Under the pieces are notes generated by a model. It saw only the letters and a program-made list of their open reading frames with translations. It did not search any database and had not been told where the DNA came from. A program made the position numbers and the translations under genes. This document shows positions 55,094-64,000 of a DNA stretch of 64,000 nt, in pieces (the first letter of the stretch is position 1; every line of letters starts with the position of its first letter). Origin of the DNA: Paludibacteraceae bacterium (GTDB taxonomy: Bacteria; Bacteroidota; Bacteroidia; Bacteroidales; Paludibacteraceae); NCBI GenBank assembly GCA_024399545.1, contig JAKSNS010000002.1:1-64000 (forward strand), written 5' to 3'.

Positions 55094-56098
55094 ATGAAAA
55101 AATTATTTGTAATCATTCCGCTTCTCTCGGCAATGCTTTTCACGGCGTGCAAGGAGGAGGCAGAAGAGGTCGAGGAGCGTATTGAGCCAGTAAAGGTTAT
55201 GAAACTTGAGCGCCGCTCCTTCGAGAGAATCACGACATTGTCCGTTGTGCTGCAAGGCTATGAGACACAGAACGTTTCGCCTTCGGTGACAGGCATAATC
55301 AAAAAAATCTACGTGGAGGAGAGCTCGCGCGTGAAGAAGGGCGACAACCTTGTGATGATGGACGAAATGCAGTATAACACCGCGAAACTGACCTTTGCGA
55401 ACCTTGGCGTTGAATTGGCGCGTGTTGAGGCTTTGCTCAAGACCGGTTCTGCAACAAAACAGGCATACGACAATCTGAAAACACAGTATGACCAGACGAA
55501 AGAGAACCTGGAGTTCCTGAAGACGAACACATACGTCAAGGCGGCTTTCTCAGGCGTAGTGTCGGCGAAAAACTATGAGGACGGCGAACTTTACAACGGA
55601 CAGCCAATCCTGACGCTCACCCAGATTTCGACACTCAAGGCAGAGGTGAACGTGCCAGAGGGTTATTTCCCACAGGTCAAAGAGGGTATGAAAATTGACA
55701 TTCAGTCAGACATTTACCCTAATGTGACTTTCCCTGCGACTGTCGAGAAGGTTTTCCCTACGGTTGACCCTTCGTCACATACATTCACCATCAAAGTGAA
55801 GATTCCTAACAGTTCGGAGAAACTCCGCCCTGGTATGTACACACAGGCGAAACTGCGTCTCGGTCAGGACTCTGCAATCGTTGTGCCTTATCAGACAGTG
55901 CTCAAACTTCAAGGCTCGAATGACCGTTATGTGTTTGTGAACCAAGGAGGAAAGGCTCACCGTGTTTCAGTTAAGATGGGTCAGCGCTTTGACGACGAGG
56001 TGGAACTTATCTCGGACGAGCTGAAGGTGGGCGACGAACTCGTGGTTGAAGGCGAGGCACGACTGGTTGATGGTTCAAAACTTGAAATCCAGAAATAA
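55094..56098 (+). CDS. RND periplasmic adaptor (membrane fusion protein)
   Basis: This 334-aa lipoprotein (FTAC, Cys17) has an acidic linker, a lipoyl/beta-barrel core (VTGIIKKIYVEESSRVKKGD, ATVEKVFPTVDPSSHTFTIK, ARLVDGSKLEI) and a helical hairpin. It links the inner-membrane RND pump to the TolC-like duct. It is 2 bp from the pump gene. Confidence 0.93.
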   Translation: MKKLFVIIPLLSAMLFTACKEEAEEVEERIEPVKVMKLERRSFERITTLSVVLQGYETQNVSPSVTGIIKKIYVEESSRVKKGDNLVMMDEMQYNTAKLTFANLGVELARVEALLKTGSATKQAYDNLKTQYDQTKENLEFLKTNTYVKAAFSGVVSAKNYEDGELYNGQPILTLTQISTLKAEVNVPEGYFPQVKEGMKIDIQSDIYPNVTFPATVEKVFPTVDPSSHTFTIKVKIPNSSEKLRPGMYTQAKLRLGQDSAIVVPYQTVLKLQGSNDRYVFVNQGGKAHRVSVKMGQRFDDEVELISDELKVGDELVVEGEARLVDGSKLEIQK

Positions 56099-56100
56099 CT

Positions 56101-59100
56101 ATGAGTATTTACAAAACAGCCATTGACAAACCTATCAGTACCACGCTGATATTCGTGGCGGTGATAGTCATTGGTCTCTTCTGTCTCTCGAAATTGCCTA
56201 TCGACAATTTCCCTGAGATGGAGCCTCCGTACATCTCAGTGATGACCTCGTATGCAGGTGCGAATGCCTCGGAGATAGAGACTAATGTGACGAAAATCCT
56301 GGAGAATGGTCTGAACTCGGTTGACGGACTGAAAGAGATAACCTCATCGTCAAAGGACTATATGTCGCTTGTGACACTGGAGTTTGAGTGGGGCTCGAAC
56401 ATGGACGAGGCTGTCAACGACATACGTTCGGCGATTGATATGGTTTATGACAACCTGCCTGACGGTGTGTCGCGTCCTCTGATTTTCAAGTTCAACACGT
56501 CGTCATTCCCTATCATACAGTACGCAATAACCGCGGACGAATCGTACTCAGGATTGAAGAAAATCCTGGAGGACAACGTGACGAACGTACTCAACCGTGT
56601 GGATGGTATTGGTAACCTCTCGCTTTCGGGCGCTCCTGAACGTTACGTCTATATAGACCTTGACCCACAGCAACTTGAGGCTTATAACCTCTCTGTAGAG
56701 GCAGTCGGTCAGGCAATATCTAACAACAACCTTAACCTTGCCTCCGGCTCTGTGAAAATGGGTCAGGAGCAATACCAGATGCGTGTCCAGTCTGAATATA
56801 TAGAATCGTCAGAAATGGAGGACATTGTCATTGCGACAACGCCTCAGGGCAAGCAGGTCTTTGTGCGTGACATTGCCGAGGTGCGTGATACGATTAAGGA
56901 TGTCGCATTGGACGAGCGTGTCAACGGACGTGAGGGTGTGCGACTTATCATTATGAAACAGTCAGGAGCTAACACCGTGCAGGTTTGCCGTGACGTGAAC
57001 AAGGAGATGGAGAAAATCAAGAAGACCCTGCCTCCTGACATCAAGATACAGACAATCTACGACTCGTCCGAGAACATCCTGAATGCCATCAACGGACTTT
57101 CAGAGTCTGTGTTCTATGCGTTGCTGTTCGTCGTGCTGGTGGTGCTCTTCTTCCTCGGACGCTGGCGTGCCACGATAATTATCTCACTTACAATCCCTAT
57201 ATCGTTGATTGTGGCGTTCATATATCTGAAGATGGCAGACTCGTCATTGAACATCATTTCGCTCTGTTCTTTGTCAATCGCCATTGGTATGGTGGTGGAT
57301 GATGCCATTGTGGTTCTTGAGAACATCACCAAGCATATTGACCGTGGCTCAAACCCTCACGAGGCAGCTATCTACGCCACCAACGAGGTGTGGGTGTCAG
57401 TAATAGCGACGACATTGGTTATCGTTGCTGTGTTTGTCCCTATGACCATGTTGCCAGGTATGGCAGGTGTGATGTTCAAGGAGTTAGGTTGGATTGTGAC
57501 CATAGTTTGCTGTACTTCGACAGCTGCCGCTATCACGCTTATCCCTATGCTCTGCTCGAAACTGCTTAAGGCAAAACCAGTATCGGTCGATGCTCAGGGC
57601 CGTTTGATTGAGGGCAGTTCAAAAGCCGGTTGGTATGACCGCACGGTTGTACGTTTCCTCGATATACTTGACCAGAAATATGCACAGCTGCTCCGTTGGT
57701 GCCTCGGTCATAAACTTGCCACAATGTCTTTCTTCGTGGGTTTGCTCGTCGTCGCTCTTATCCCTGTGGCACTTGGTGCTATCGGTACTGACTTTATGGC
57801 ACAGCAGGATAATGGACGAATGTCTGTTACCGTTGAGTTGCAGCGTGGTACGCGTATCGAGAGGACCATGGCCACGGCACGTGAACTGGAGGGACTGTTC
57901 ATGGAGGTCTGCCCTGAGATAGAGCTTATATCCTCTTCGGCAGGCTCGAACGATGACGCCTCAATCTCGGCGTTGTTCAACTCGACGAACAACAACAAGA
58001 TTTCGATGACCATCCGTTGCCCTAAGAAATACGAGCGTGAACGCACCATCTGGCAGATGGCTGAGAGCATCCGTGGTGTGTTGAACCAACGTTCTGATGT
58101 AGTCTCTTATACCGTTTCAACCAATGCAGGTATGGGCGGTGGTGGTGCCTCGAACACCGTTGATTTCGAGATTTACGGTTATGATTTCGACCAGACCAAT
58201 ATATTGGCAGACGAATTTAAACGCAAATTCCAGGAAATCCCTGGCGCACGAGACGTGGATATTGACCGTGAGAAAGACCGTTCGGAACTTCAAGTGATTT
58301 TCGACAAAGAGAAACTTGCGCGTCATGGATTGTCAACGTCTGTCGCCGCTATGTATATACGTAACCGTGTGACAGGTTACACTGCCGGTTATTTGAAGGA
58401 GGACGGCGAGGAGTATGACATCAGGGTGCGTCTGAAAGAAGAGTACCGTGACAATATGGCCGACATTATGGAAATGTCGCTGATGGATGCTTACGGAAAG
58501 ACCGTCAAGGTTAAGGAACTGGCTGATGTCGAGGAGTATTGGGCACCACCTGAGATTAAACGTAAGTCACGTCAGCGTTATGTCACCATCAAGGTTACGC
58601 CAGAGGGTGTCTCGATGGGCGAGATGGCGACTGCCATGCAGGCTGTGGCTGACAAGACAGAGATTCCTCTGGGCGTGCATTATGACTTTGGCGGTACTTA
58701 CGAGGATCAGCAAGAGACGTTCGGTGACATGCTTGTGTTGCTCGTGATGATTCTGCTGCTGGTATATATTGTGATGGCTTCGCAGTTCGAGGACTTCAAG
58801 AACCCTCTTATCATTATGACCTCGGCTATTTTCGCTTTGCCTGGTGTCATCGTCGGACTGCTTATAACCAACACTACGCTTGATATGATTGGCGGACTTG
58901 GCTTCGTGCTTTTGGTCGGTATTGCAGTCAAGAACGGTATCGTGCTTGTGGATTACATCAACCTTATGCGTGAGCGTGGCTATGAGATGACTGAGGCAAT
59001 TGCGCTTTCGGGTGCTTCGCGTCTCCGTCCTGTGCTTATGACAGCAATGACGACAATCCTCGGTATGGTGCCTATGGCAATAGCTTCGTCTGAAGGCTCC

Positions 59101-59304
59101 GAAATGTGGCGGCCTATGGGTATCGTCATCATCGGTGGTTTGACCGTTTCTACGTTCATCACACTGATTGTCGTGCCTCTGCTTTACGGCGTAATCAACC
59201 GTGGCGATGAACAGGCCAAACTTGAGAAACGTCGCAAATCATTCATCTTCATGCAACTGGCAGACCCAAGTGCAGAGAAAAACACTAACACAGAAACAGT
59301 ATGA
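56101..59304 (+). CDS. RND-family efflux permease
   Basis: A 1067-aa inner-membrane proton-driven pump with 12 membrane helices and two large periplasmic loops. The TM4 pair Asp-Asp (GMVVDDAIVVLEN) and the TM10 Lys (VAVKNGIVLVDY-type block GIAVKNGIVLVDYIN) of the proton relay are present. Substrates are unknown, but drugs, bile acids or detergents are likely. It overlaps the next gene by 4 bp. Confidence 0.95.
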   Translation: MSIYKTAIDKPISTTLIFVAVIVIGLFCLSKLPIDNFPEMEPPYISVMTSYAGANASEIETNVTKILENGLNSVDGLKEITSSSKDYMSLVTLEFEWGSNMDEAVNDIRSAIDMVYDNLPDGVSRPLIFKFNTSSFPIIQYAITADESYSGLKKILEDNVTNVLNRVDGIGNLSLSGAPERYVYIDLDPQQLEAYNLSVEAVGQAISNNNLNLASGSVKMGQEQYQMRVQSEYIESSEMEDIVIATTPQGKQVFVRDIAEVRDTIKDVALDERVNGREGVRLIIMKQSGANTVQVCRDVNKEMEKIKKTLPPDIKIQTIYDSSENILNAINGLSESVFYALLFVVLVVLFFLGRWRATIIISLTIPISLIVAFIYLKMADSSLNIISLCSLSIAIGMVVDDAIVVLENITKHIDRGSNPHEAAIYATNEVWVSVIATTLVIVAVFVPMTMLPGMAGVMFKELGWIVTIVCCTSTAAAITLIPMLCSKLLKAKPVSVDAQGRLIEGSSKAGWYDRTVVRFLDILDQKYAQLLRWCLGHKLATMSFFVGLLVVALIPVALGAIGTDFMAQQDNGRMSVTVELQRGTRIERTMATARELEGLFMEVCPEIELISSSAGSNDDASISALFNSTNNNKISMTIRCPKKYERERTIWQMAESIRGVLNQRSDVVSYTVSTNAGMGGGGASNTVDFEIYGYDFDQTNILADEFKRKFQEIPGARDVDIDREKDRSELQVIFDKEKLARHGLSTSVAAMYIRNRVTGYTAGYLKEDGEEYDIRVRLKEEYRDNMADIMEMSLMDAYGKTVKVKELADVEEYWAPPEIKRKSRQRYVTIKVTPEGVSMGEMATAMQAVADKTEIPLGVHYDFGGTYEDQQETFGDMLVLLVMILLLVYIVMASQFEDFKNPLIIMTSAIFALPGVIVGLLITNTTLDMIGGLGFVLLVGIAVKNGIVLVDYINLMRERGYEMTEAIALSGASRLRPVLMTAMTTILGMVPMAIASSEGSEMWRPMGIVIIGGLTVSTFITLIVVPLLYGVINRGDEQAKLEKRRKSFIFMQLADPSAEKNTNTETV

Positions 59305-59594
59305 AAAGCGTCTTTATAGTTTTCAACCAAGCCAATACTGAGCGCGTCGAGTTTATGCTCGACGAACTCGGTATCCGTGGGTTTACATTCTTTGAGCAGA
59401 TTCAGGGTCGTGGCACAAACGACGGCGACCCACGCCGTGGAACACACACATGGCCCGAAATGAACTCTGCCGTGATGACGGTTGTTCCAGACGAAAAAGT
59501 CGGGGAATTGCTTTCGGCAGTCCGTAAACTTGACCACCGTAATCTGGAAGTTGGTGTCAAGGCTTTTGTATGGAACATCGAACAGATGGTGTGA
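59301..59594 (+). CDS. PG0541-family transporter-associated protein
   Basis: A 97-aa PII-like protein (ferredoxin-like fold pattern VFIVFNQANTERVEFML ... AVMTVVPDEKVGELLSAVRK) that overlaps the RND gene by ATGA. In Porphyromonas-type operons such a protein follows the xepCAB pump. A regulatory or sensor role of the pump is inferred; nothing is known of a ligand. Confidence 0.85.
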   Translation: MKSVFIVFNQANTERVEFMLDELGIRGFTFFEQIQGRGTNDGDPRRGTHTWPEMNSAVMTVVPDEKVGELLSAVRKLDHRNLEVGVKAFVWNIEQMV

Positions 59595-59624
59595 TTGTAA
59601 ACAGTACGAGTAACCAAAAAACCA

Positions 59625-60545
59625 ATGAAATTTATAGGTAAAATCCGAAATAAGGATGATTACGAGTCTATTGTCGCTCTCAGAGACGAGTATCGCCGGA
59701 TATTGGGATTGTTGACCAATGCCTTGTGTCGTGTCGTTATGATAAGGAGACGGATACTGGTTTTATAGTCTATATAGATTACAAATACGATGTGTTGTGG
59801 AAAGACAGAGGATACCTGTCGAAATGGAGTGAAGAGGAGATGGATGCTTTCCGTAAGGCTATCTGTAAGCTCTCAATCAACAGTACGACCAGATTGACAA
59901 TGTTTTGGAAGAGGCTCGTTCGTATGTTGAGAATAGGAACGAGGAGAGGGCAAGGTCTTTCTTCCTCTCTTTTTCATCATTGCTGATTGTCATCAACCTT
60001 TTCTTATGGTGAGTTCTATAAATTCATTTTGAGTGTTTTTGAAGTTTGTTTTAGGCAGATTGCTGTGCGGAAGAAGGGAGCATAGCGGGCTATGTGACCG
60101 CCTGACAAGCAGCAAGATGCCAAAAGAAACTTCAAAAACACCAAAAAGTTTATTCATTAGTAGTATCATTTCGTTTTATCAAACGGTGAATTTATAGAAC
60201 TCACCTTATATATTTTGCAGTCAAACGGAATATTGACACCGCCATGGGAAATGGATTTTACGGCTGCAATCTCTTTTGGTATCATTGGATCTTATACTTC
60301 AATATGGTCACGCTTCAACAAACTGCAAATGAACGGATTGTCAACCAGATTTGCACTTGTGGTTGAGTCTCTCTCGTCTGATGATTGGTTGTGTTATATT
60401 TTCAAGTAAGTTGGATTACGAAATCGTGCGTAGGTTCGGTAAATATATATTTGGAACTATTACAAGAAATACTAATATTAGGTTTGGTTTTCAATATTCC
60501 TTATTACTTGCAGGTCATATAGAGAAATTCTTGGAAATGATTTGA
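59625..60545 (+). pseudogene. Membrane-protein pseudogene with three frameshifts and a MITE
   Basis: Starting at ATG 59625 (MKFIGKIRNKDDYESIVALRDEYRR), the frame shifts near 59702 to CRYDKETDTGFIVYIDYKY, then near 59881 to QQYDQIDNVLEEARSYVEN ... SFFLSFSSLLIVINLFL. A MITE (60008-60205) splits it. Without the MITE and one TTAT copy, the frame continues INLFLYILQSNGILTPP into AISFGIIGSYTSIW. A third shift near 60370 leads to SRLMIGCVIF ... LLAGHIEKFLEMI and a TGA at 60545. The original was probably a ~240-aa membrane protein of unknown function. Confidence 0.85.
60008..60205. mobile_element. 198-bp MITE with 19-bp inverted repeats
   Basis: Perfect 19-bp terminal inverted repeats, GGTGAGTTCTATAAATTCA at 60008-60026 and its complement at 60187-60205. 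TTAT lies on both sides (60004-60007 and 60206-60209) as a 4-bp target duplication. A nested 15-bp inverted repeat (GTGTTTTTGAAGTTT at 60033-60047, complement 60127-60141) and a central CATAG...CTATG hairpin allow the whole element to fold. It encodes no protein, so it must be moved by a transposase elsewhere. Confidence 0.95.
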
Positions 60546-60579
60546 ATATCTTATGATAATAGAAAAAATGACGAACATT

Positions 60580-61902
60580 ATGAAACGCATACTGTCAATC
60601 GTTTTCCTTTTTGGTTACGTTTATACTTACGCCAATGACGGGGTCTATTTCACTACAGGCGCTTTTCTTGTGCCTACCCACGAAAGCTCGGTATCAGTTA
60701 CGAAGGAGGTTCTGACCATCACTATTGGCAAGGATGATTTGGCTATGGTGGATGTCTATTACGAGTTCTTTAATCCAGACGAGGCAAAGACCGTATCTAT
60801 GGCATTCGAGGCTGCTGCACCAGAGAATGCCAACTACAATATTGGCAAGAACATCAGTCACCCATTCATCTACGACTTCAAGGTAGAGATGAACGGCAAT
60901 CCGTTGCAATATCGTAACGCCCTCGTAGTCTCTAAATGGGACGACGGCAGGAAGGTCATTGGCAAGGATATAACTCTACTTGATCTTTCGGAATGGAAAC
61001 ACGAAATCCCGGATGATTATTATGATTTGCCAAACGCACTTTATAATGCCCGTCTTGACAGCGTTGTTTATGCCGATTATGGCTATATGTTCGAGGCTAC
61101 TTTCAAGCCAGGCATAAACATTGTTCATCACACCTATAACTACAAAATGTCATACAACATAGCGTACAAATATTGCGTTTCTTACTGGCTTACACCGGCT
61201 ACACGCTGGGCTAACCATCGGATTGACGACTTCACTCTACGTATAAAAAACGAGAATGACATTGATTACTTCATCGGTAATGACGAGCTCTTCTCGGCAT
61301 CGCCTTTCTCGTTTGCCGAAGGTCGTGGCGATGTCTATCCTTTCGTTGACGAGTATGGTATTCATTGTACGTTGGCTGTTGCCCATAGCAATGATGCTGT
61401 ACTTGAATGGCACGCCAAGAATTTTGTCCCTCAGTCTGATATGAATATTATTTCTGTTGATAACTACCTGCCGTCGCAGAGCATATACCTCGATGCAAGG
61501 GAGAGCAAAGTAGTTGTGGCTGCAGATGGTGGTCAGTATCGATTCATTGGTACGAGTGGCGAAAACTATCTTGTTGTGGCGCAGGATTTCGGACTGATAC
61601 CTAAAAATACTTCAATGGTCGAAACCTTCAAAGCCGAAAATGGTCAAGGCATTTTGACTATTAAGGTCAAAGATTACAAAAGCGTGAGGGTACGCCAGAG
61701 CCCAACGACGAATAGTGAAGTCCTGTCCATAATCAAAGACCGTCGGGGCGAAATACCTGTTGTGCTTAAATGCCTTGGCTTGGCTGAAGAACGTGACGAT
61801 AAAGGCACTTTCATGAATTATTGGTACAAGGTTGAGGTGGATGGCAAAATTGGCTATGTGCGCTCAGACCTCATGGCGTGGGATGCGATTAATCCATATT
61901 GA
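60580..61902 (+). CDS. Exported DUF4424-like protein with SH3 domain
   Basis: This 440-aa protein starts at the ATG at 60580, giving the signal peptide MKRILSIVFLFGYVYTYA. The N-terminal part (NDGVYFTTGAFLVPTHESSV ... VDVYYEFFNPDEAKTVSMAF) resembles DUF4424-type domains. The last 90 residues are a bacterial SH3 domain (KDYKSVRVRQSPTTNSEVLS...GKIGYVRSDLM), often a wall- or ligand-binding module. Role unknown. It begins 35 bp after the pseudogene. Confidence 0.75.
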   Translation: MKRILSIVFLFGYVYTYANDGVYFTTGAFLVPTHESSVSVTKEVLTITIGKDDLAMVDVYYEFFNPDEAKTVSMAFEAAAPENANYNIGKNISHPFIYDFKVEMNGNPLQYRNALVVSKWDDGRKVIGKDITLLDLSEWKHEIPDDYYDLPNALYNARLDSVVYADYGYMFEATFKPGINIVHHTYNYKMSYNIAYKYCVSYWLTPATRWANHRIDDFTLRIKNENDIDYFIGNDELFSASPFSFAEGRGDVYPFVDEYGIHCTLAVAHSNDAVLEWHAKNFVPQSDMNIISVDNYLPSQSIYLDARESKVVVAADGGQYRFIGTSGENYLVVAQDFGLIPKNTSMVETFKAENGQGILTIKVKDYKSVRVRQSPTTNSEVLSIIKDRRGEIPVVLKCLGLAEERDDKGTFMNYWYKVEVDGKIGYVRSDLMAWDAINPY

Positions 61903-61964
61903 ATTGATGCGATGATTGATTTATGTTTGCATTTTGCGTGTCTAATGATTGATAGGGCCAGCTG

Positions 61965-62990
61965 ATGAAAAGAATTGTCTATATAATCGTATTTGTGTTA
62001 TACTGTGTTGCGGCACAAGCATTTACATTTGCCCTAACTGGTGATGTGATGATGGGGACAACTTATCCTGAACATCGCCTTCCTTTGCATAATGGTGCGT
62101 TGCTATTCAGATATGTCTCTCCTACATTGCGGTCAGCCGACTTCGCTATGGGTAACCTTGAAGCCACTCTTTGTGACGCTGATGCCATTCCCCGCCATTG
62201 CAAAGACTCCAGTATCTGCTATCTTTTCAAGACCCCTCAGCATTATGTCCAAAACCTTGTCGATGCTGGTTTTGATGCGTTAAGTGTTGCGAACAACCAT
62301 ATTAACGATTTCGGCAGTGAGGGGCGTGACTCAACGATGTCAACATTGCGTAGGGCTAATATTGCGTTCGCAGGGTTACGCAAGATGTGCGAGACCGCCA
62401 TTATCGTCCGTAACGGTAAGCGTATTGGCATCTGTTGTTTCTCGCCAAATGCAGTGACTGTCAACATCCTGAACATCACATACGCCACCAAACTTGTCAC
62501 TTCCCTTTGCGGGAAATGCGATTACGTTATTGTCTCGTTTCATGGTGGTGGTGAGGGTAATGACTTCCTTCACGTAACGCGAGAAGAGGAGTTTTGTTTC
62601 GGGCAGTCTCGCGGTAATGTTTACTTGTTTGCCCACGCTTGTATAGATGCTGGTGCAGACCTTGTTTTTGGTCATGGACCTCACGTTCCTCGCGGAATGG
62701 AACTTTACAAGGGACATCTGATTGCCTATAGTCTTGGCAATTTCTGCACACCGTATGGTATAGGCATACTTGGAATTAACGGCTATGCGCCTCTGCTTTT
62801 CGTCGAGGTTGACGACGACGGTTTGTTCGTCAAGGGCAGGATTGAATCATACGTTCAGCGAAAGGGGGCTGGCCCTATCCGTGACCCAAAGGAACAGGCT
62901 GCCCAACTTATGAAGAAACTGACCGTAGAGGATTTTCCCGAGAATAATCTATATTTTGTTGGAAATCAGATTAGGATAAGGACAAAATGA
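61965..62990 (+). CDS. CapA-family metallophosphoesterase
   Basis: A 341-aa exported protein (signal peptide ending CVAAQA) of the CapA/PgsA group. Blocks are ALTGDVMMG, GNLEATLCD, ALSVANNHINDFG, SFHGGGE and GHGPHVPRG...YSLGNF, with the Asp/Asn/His metal ligands. The family is linked to poly-gamma-glutamate capsule synthesis, but other CapA genes are absent, so the substrate is open. It overlaps the DUF1294 gene by 4 bp. Confidence 0.88.
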   Translation: MKRIVYIIVFVLYCVAAQAFTFALTGDVMMGTTYPEHRLPLHNGALLFRYVSPTLRSADFAMGNLEATLCDADAIPRHCKDSSICYLFKTPQHYVQNLVDAGFDALSVANNHINDFGSEGRDSTMSTLRRANIAFAGLRKMCETAIIVRNGKRIGICCFSPNAVTVNILNITYATKLVTSLCGKCDYVIVSFHGGGEGNDFLHVTREEEFCFGQSRGNVYLFAHACIDAGADLVFGHGPHVPRGMELYKGHLIAYSLGNFCTPYGIGILGINGYAPLLFVEVDDDGLFVKGRIESYVQRKGAGPIRDPKEQAAQLMKKLTVEDFPENNLYFVGNQIRIRTK

Positions 62991-63253
62991 ACCTATATTA
63001 TTACCTTATCGTAGTCAACTTGATGGCTTTTGCCCTGTATGGTATTGACAAACTGAAAGCCCGTCATCATTGGTGGCGCATACCTGAATGGGTGCTGCTT
63101 ACTGTTGCCGCAATTGGTGGCAGCATCGGGGCATGGGTTGGCATGAAGTGTTTCCACCACAAGACCCTTAAGCCGCTTTTTCGTTTTGGTGTGCCTGTCG
63201 TATTGCTGCTCCAGATTGCAGTGTTGGCATACAAATTCTTTTTATCGCAATAG
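62987..63253 (+). CDS. DUF1294 membrane protein
   Basis: An 88-aa protein with two or three membrane segments and the DUF1294 motif (YGIDKLKARHHWWRIPEWVL ... GGSIGAWVGMKCFHHKT). The family has no known role. It overlaps the CapA-family gene by ATGA. Confidence 0.88.
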   Translation: MNLYYYLIVVNLMAFALYGIDKLKARHHWWRIPEWVLLTVAAIGGSIGAWVGMKCFHHKTLKPLFRFGVPVVLLLQIAVLAYKFFLSQ

Positions 63254-63402
63254 CTATGACCCCCTTTTTTAATCAGATTACCAATCTTTTTCATTAGTGT
63301 GACATCAGCTTTGATAACTGATTACAAAAGTATCATTGTTTGTGACGACAGTTATCTGGTTGATGCACAGATTACGGGCTGGTGCCAAAAATATGTTTCA
63401 CT
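63254..63402. other. Intergenic region before element C
   Basis: About 150 bp with no gene seen. Nothing recognisable except AT-rich sequence leading into the shared flank of element C. Confidence 0.4.
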
Positions 63403-63590
63403 GGTCGGAAAGGGTGAGACACATAAAAGCCTACCCCCAACTTTTTAGGTGAAATTATTGAAATTATTGAAATCGCATATCGTCCGGAAGCAAAACAGAG
63501 ACCATAACGACTTCGTAAAAATTGCATTCATTCCGACAATACAAAAGAGCAAGAAAAGAGCAAGCCCTACCGTACCATAAAGGAACAGAA
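63403..63590. repeat. Palindromic dispersed element, copy C (right end lost)
   Basis: The left arm CCTACCCCCAACTTTTTAGG with two AAATTATTG units and AAATCG matches copy B's inverted right end. Outside it, the flank GGTCGGAAAGGGT(G/A)AGACAC is shared with copy B too. The core CATTCATTCCGACA and GCAAGCCCTACCGTACCATA match copy A. No right-hand inverted arm was found, so the element is truncated. Confidence 0.82.
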
Positions 63591-63668
63591 TCTACTGCAA
63601 AAAACTTCTCCTTTTTCTATTCAGACAATAAAGGCAACTCTTTCCCGTTCACTATATAAAAACGCCTT

Positions 63669-64000
63669 ATGAAAAGATTGATTTATTTGCCCGTTATTCT
63701 TCTGTTATGCTCCTGTCATAACATAAAGATGATAAACTTTCTGTCGCACCAATACGCCAAAAACCCAAAGGTTATGACCGAGGAGGAGTGCCTGCAATAT
63801 GCACGGGCAAACCTGCGGGAAGGCATCAGGGAGATTTACGTTGTCAGGAGTGAGCCGACGGATAGTGCCATGGACAGTGCCATGTGGTATTACTTTGGTT
63901 ATCCAAGTTATTATTTTGACGCAGACGGGCTTGAGTATGACAGCATAAGCACGGACACTACTTTTTCCTGCGGATGGTCACGTTTTGGTACCATTTACGA
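63669..64000 (+). CDS. Lipoprotein, cut by window end
   Basis: The ATG at 63669 opens a frame through the window end (110 codons seen). The N-terminus MKRLIYLPVILLLCSCHN has a lipobox LCSC (Cys16). A 12-bp direct repeat gives DSAMDSAM. No family recognised. It lies about 80 bp after the end of element C. Confidence 0.7.
   Translation, partial: MKRLIYLPVILLLCSCHNIKMINFLSHQYAKNPKVMTEEECLQYARANLREGIREIYVVRSEPTDSAMDSAMWYYFGYPSYYFDADGLEYDSISTDTTFSCGWSRFGTIY

Overview
The window looks like a chromosomal segment of an anaerobic, gut-type member of the order Bacteroidales (Bacteroidota). The evidence is the promoter grammar (a TAnnTTTG box with a TTG/TTTG box about 20 bp upstream, seen repeatedly before genes), a fumarate reductase operon of the Bacteroides type, a type IX secretion (T9SS) sorting domain, many Bacteroidota-restricted envelope families (DUF4831, DUF4252, DUF6029, DUF4254, Omp28, DUF6175-like), a PG0541-type RND efflux operon, and AT-rich gaps with recurrent palindromic elements. 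Genus cannot be fixed from the sequence alone. No CRISPR array, prophage, rRNA operon or intact transposase was seen.

Layout. 1-145: two tandem tRNA-Asn genes (one cut by the window edge). 255-7033 (minus): a tight five-gene operon, radical SAM enzyme, cysS, mazG, DUF4831 protein and uvrA, with ATGA overlaps at three junctions. 7735-17069 (plus): the main accessory block, eight exported proteins in a row with WG repeats, LPP20/FlgT/CsgG-like folds and a transglutaminase-like protease; no function is assigned. 17070-19700: a palindromic element, an AAA_14/DUF4143 ATPase behind a 23-bp tandem repeat, and a decayed second ATPase. 19730-26070: a YDG-repeat T9SS cargo overlapping tsaE, the NfnAB-type transhydrogenase with a small 38-aa partner, a GH16-fold protein without catalytic residues, and DAHP synthase. 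26100-31336: a TlpA thioredoxin, DUF6029 barrel, Omp28 lipoprotein and partner, facing an SUMF1-domain lipoprotein. 31846-33738: two lipoproteins, one a choloylglycine-hydrolase-like Ntn hydrolase.

33739-36000: a broken small ORF, a second copy of the palindromic element, a small conserved ORF, and an ECF sigma/anti-sigma/DUF4252 operon. 36024-39476: fumarate reductase frdBAC. 39612-43363: lptB, a GalE-like protein lacking the catalytic Lys, a sugar MFS permease and cutC. 43329-45557: an HTH-only AraC protein and a membrane-bound TPR-AraC regulator with a 21-bp poly-A tract next to its start codon. 45780-52519 (minus): prs, lipoprotein, metK, DUF4254, GT9 heptosyltransferase, two FKBP isomerases and a DUF2148 protein, probably one transcription unit. 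52600-53130: REP-like palindromes and twelve 11-bp tandem repeats. 53176-59594: TetR, TolC, MFP, RND and PG0541-family protein. 59625-60545: a membrane-protein pseudogene split by a 198-bp MITE with a TTAT target duplication. 60580-64000: a DUF4424-like SH3 protein, a CapA-family phosphoesterase, DUF1294, a third copy of the palindromic element and a cut lipoprotein.

The strongest candidates for something undescribed are the 7.7-17.1 kb envelope cluster, the poly-A tract before the TPR-AraC regulator, the two repeat arrays (11 bp and 23 bp), and the two families of palindromic mobile elements, one of which can be removed on paper to restore a reading frame. Functional names rest on motif recognition by eye; no database search was run.
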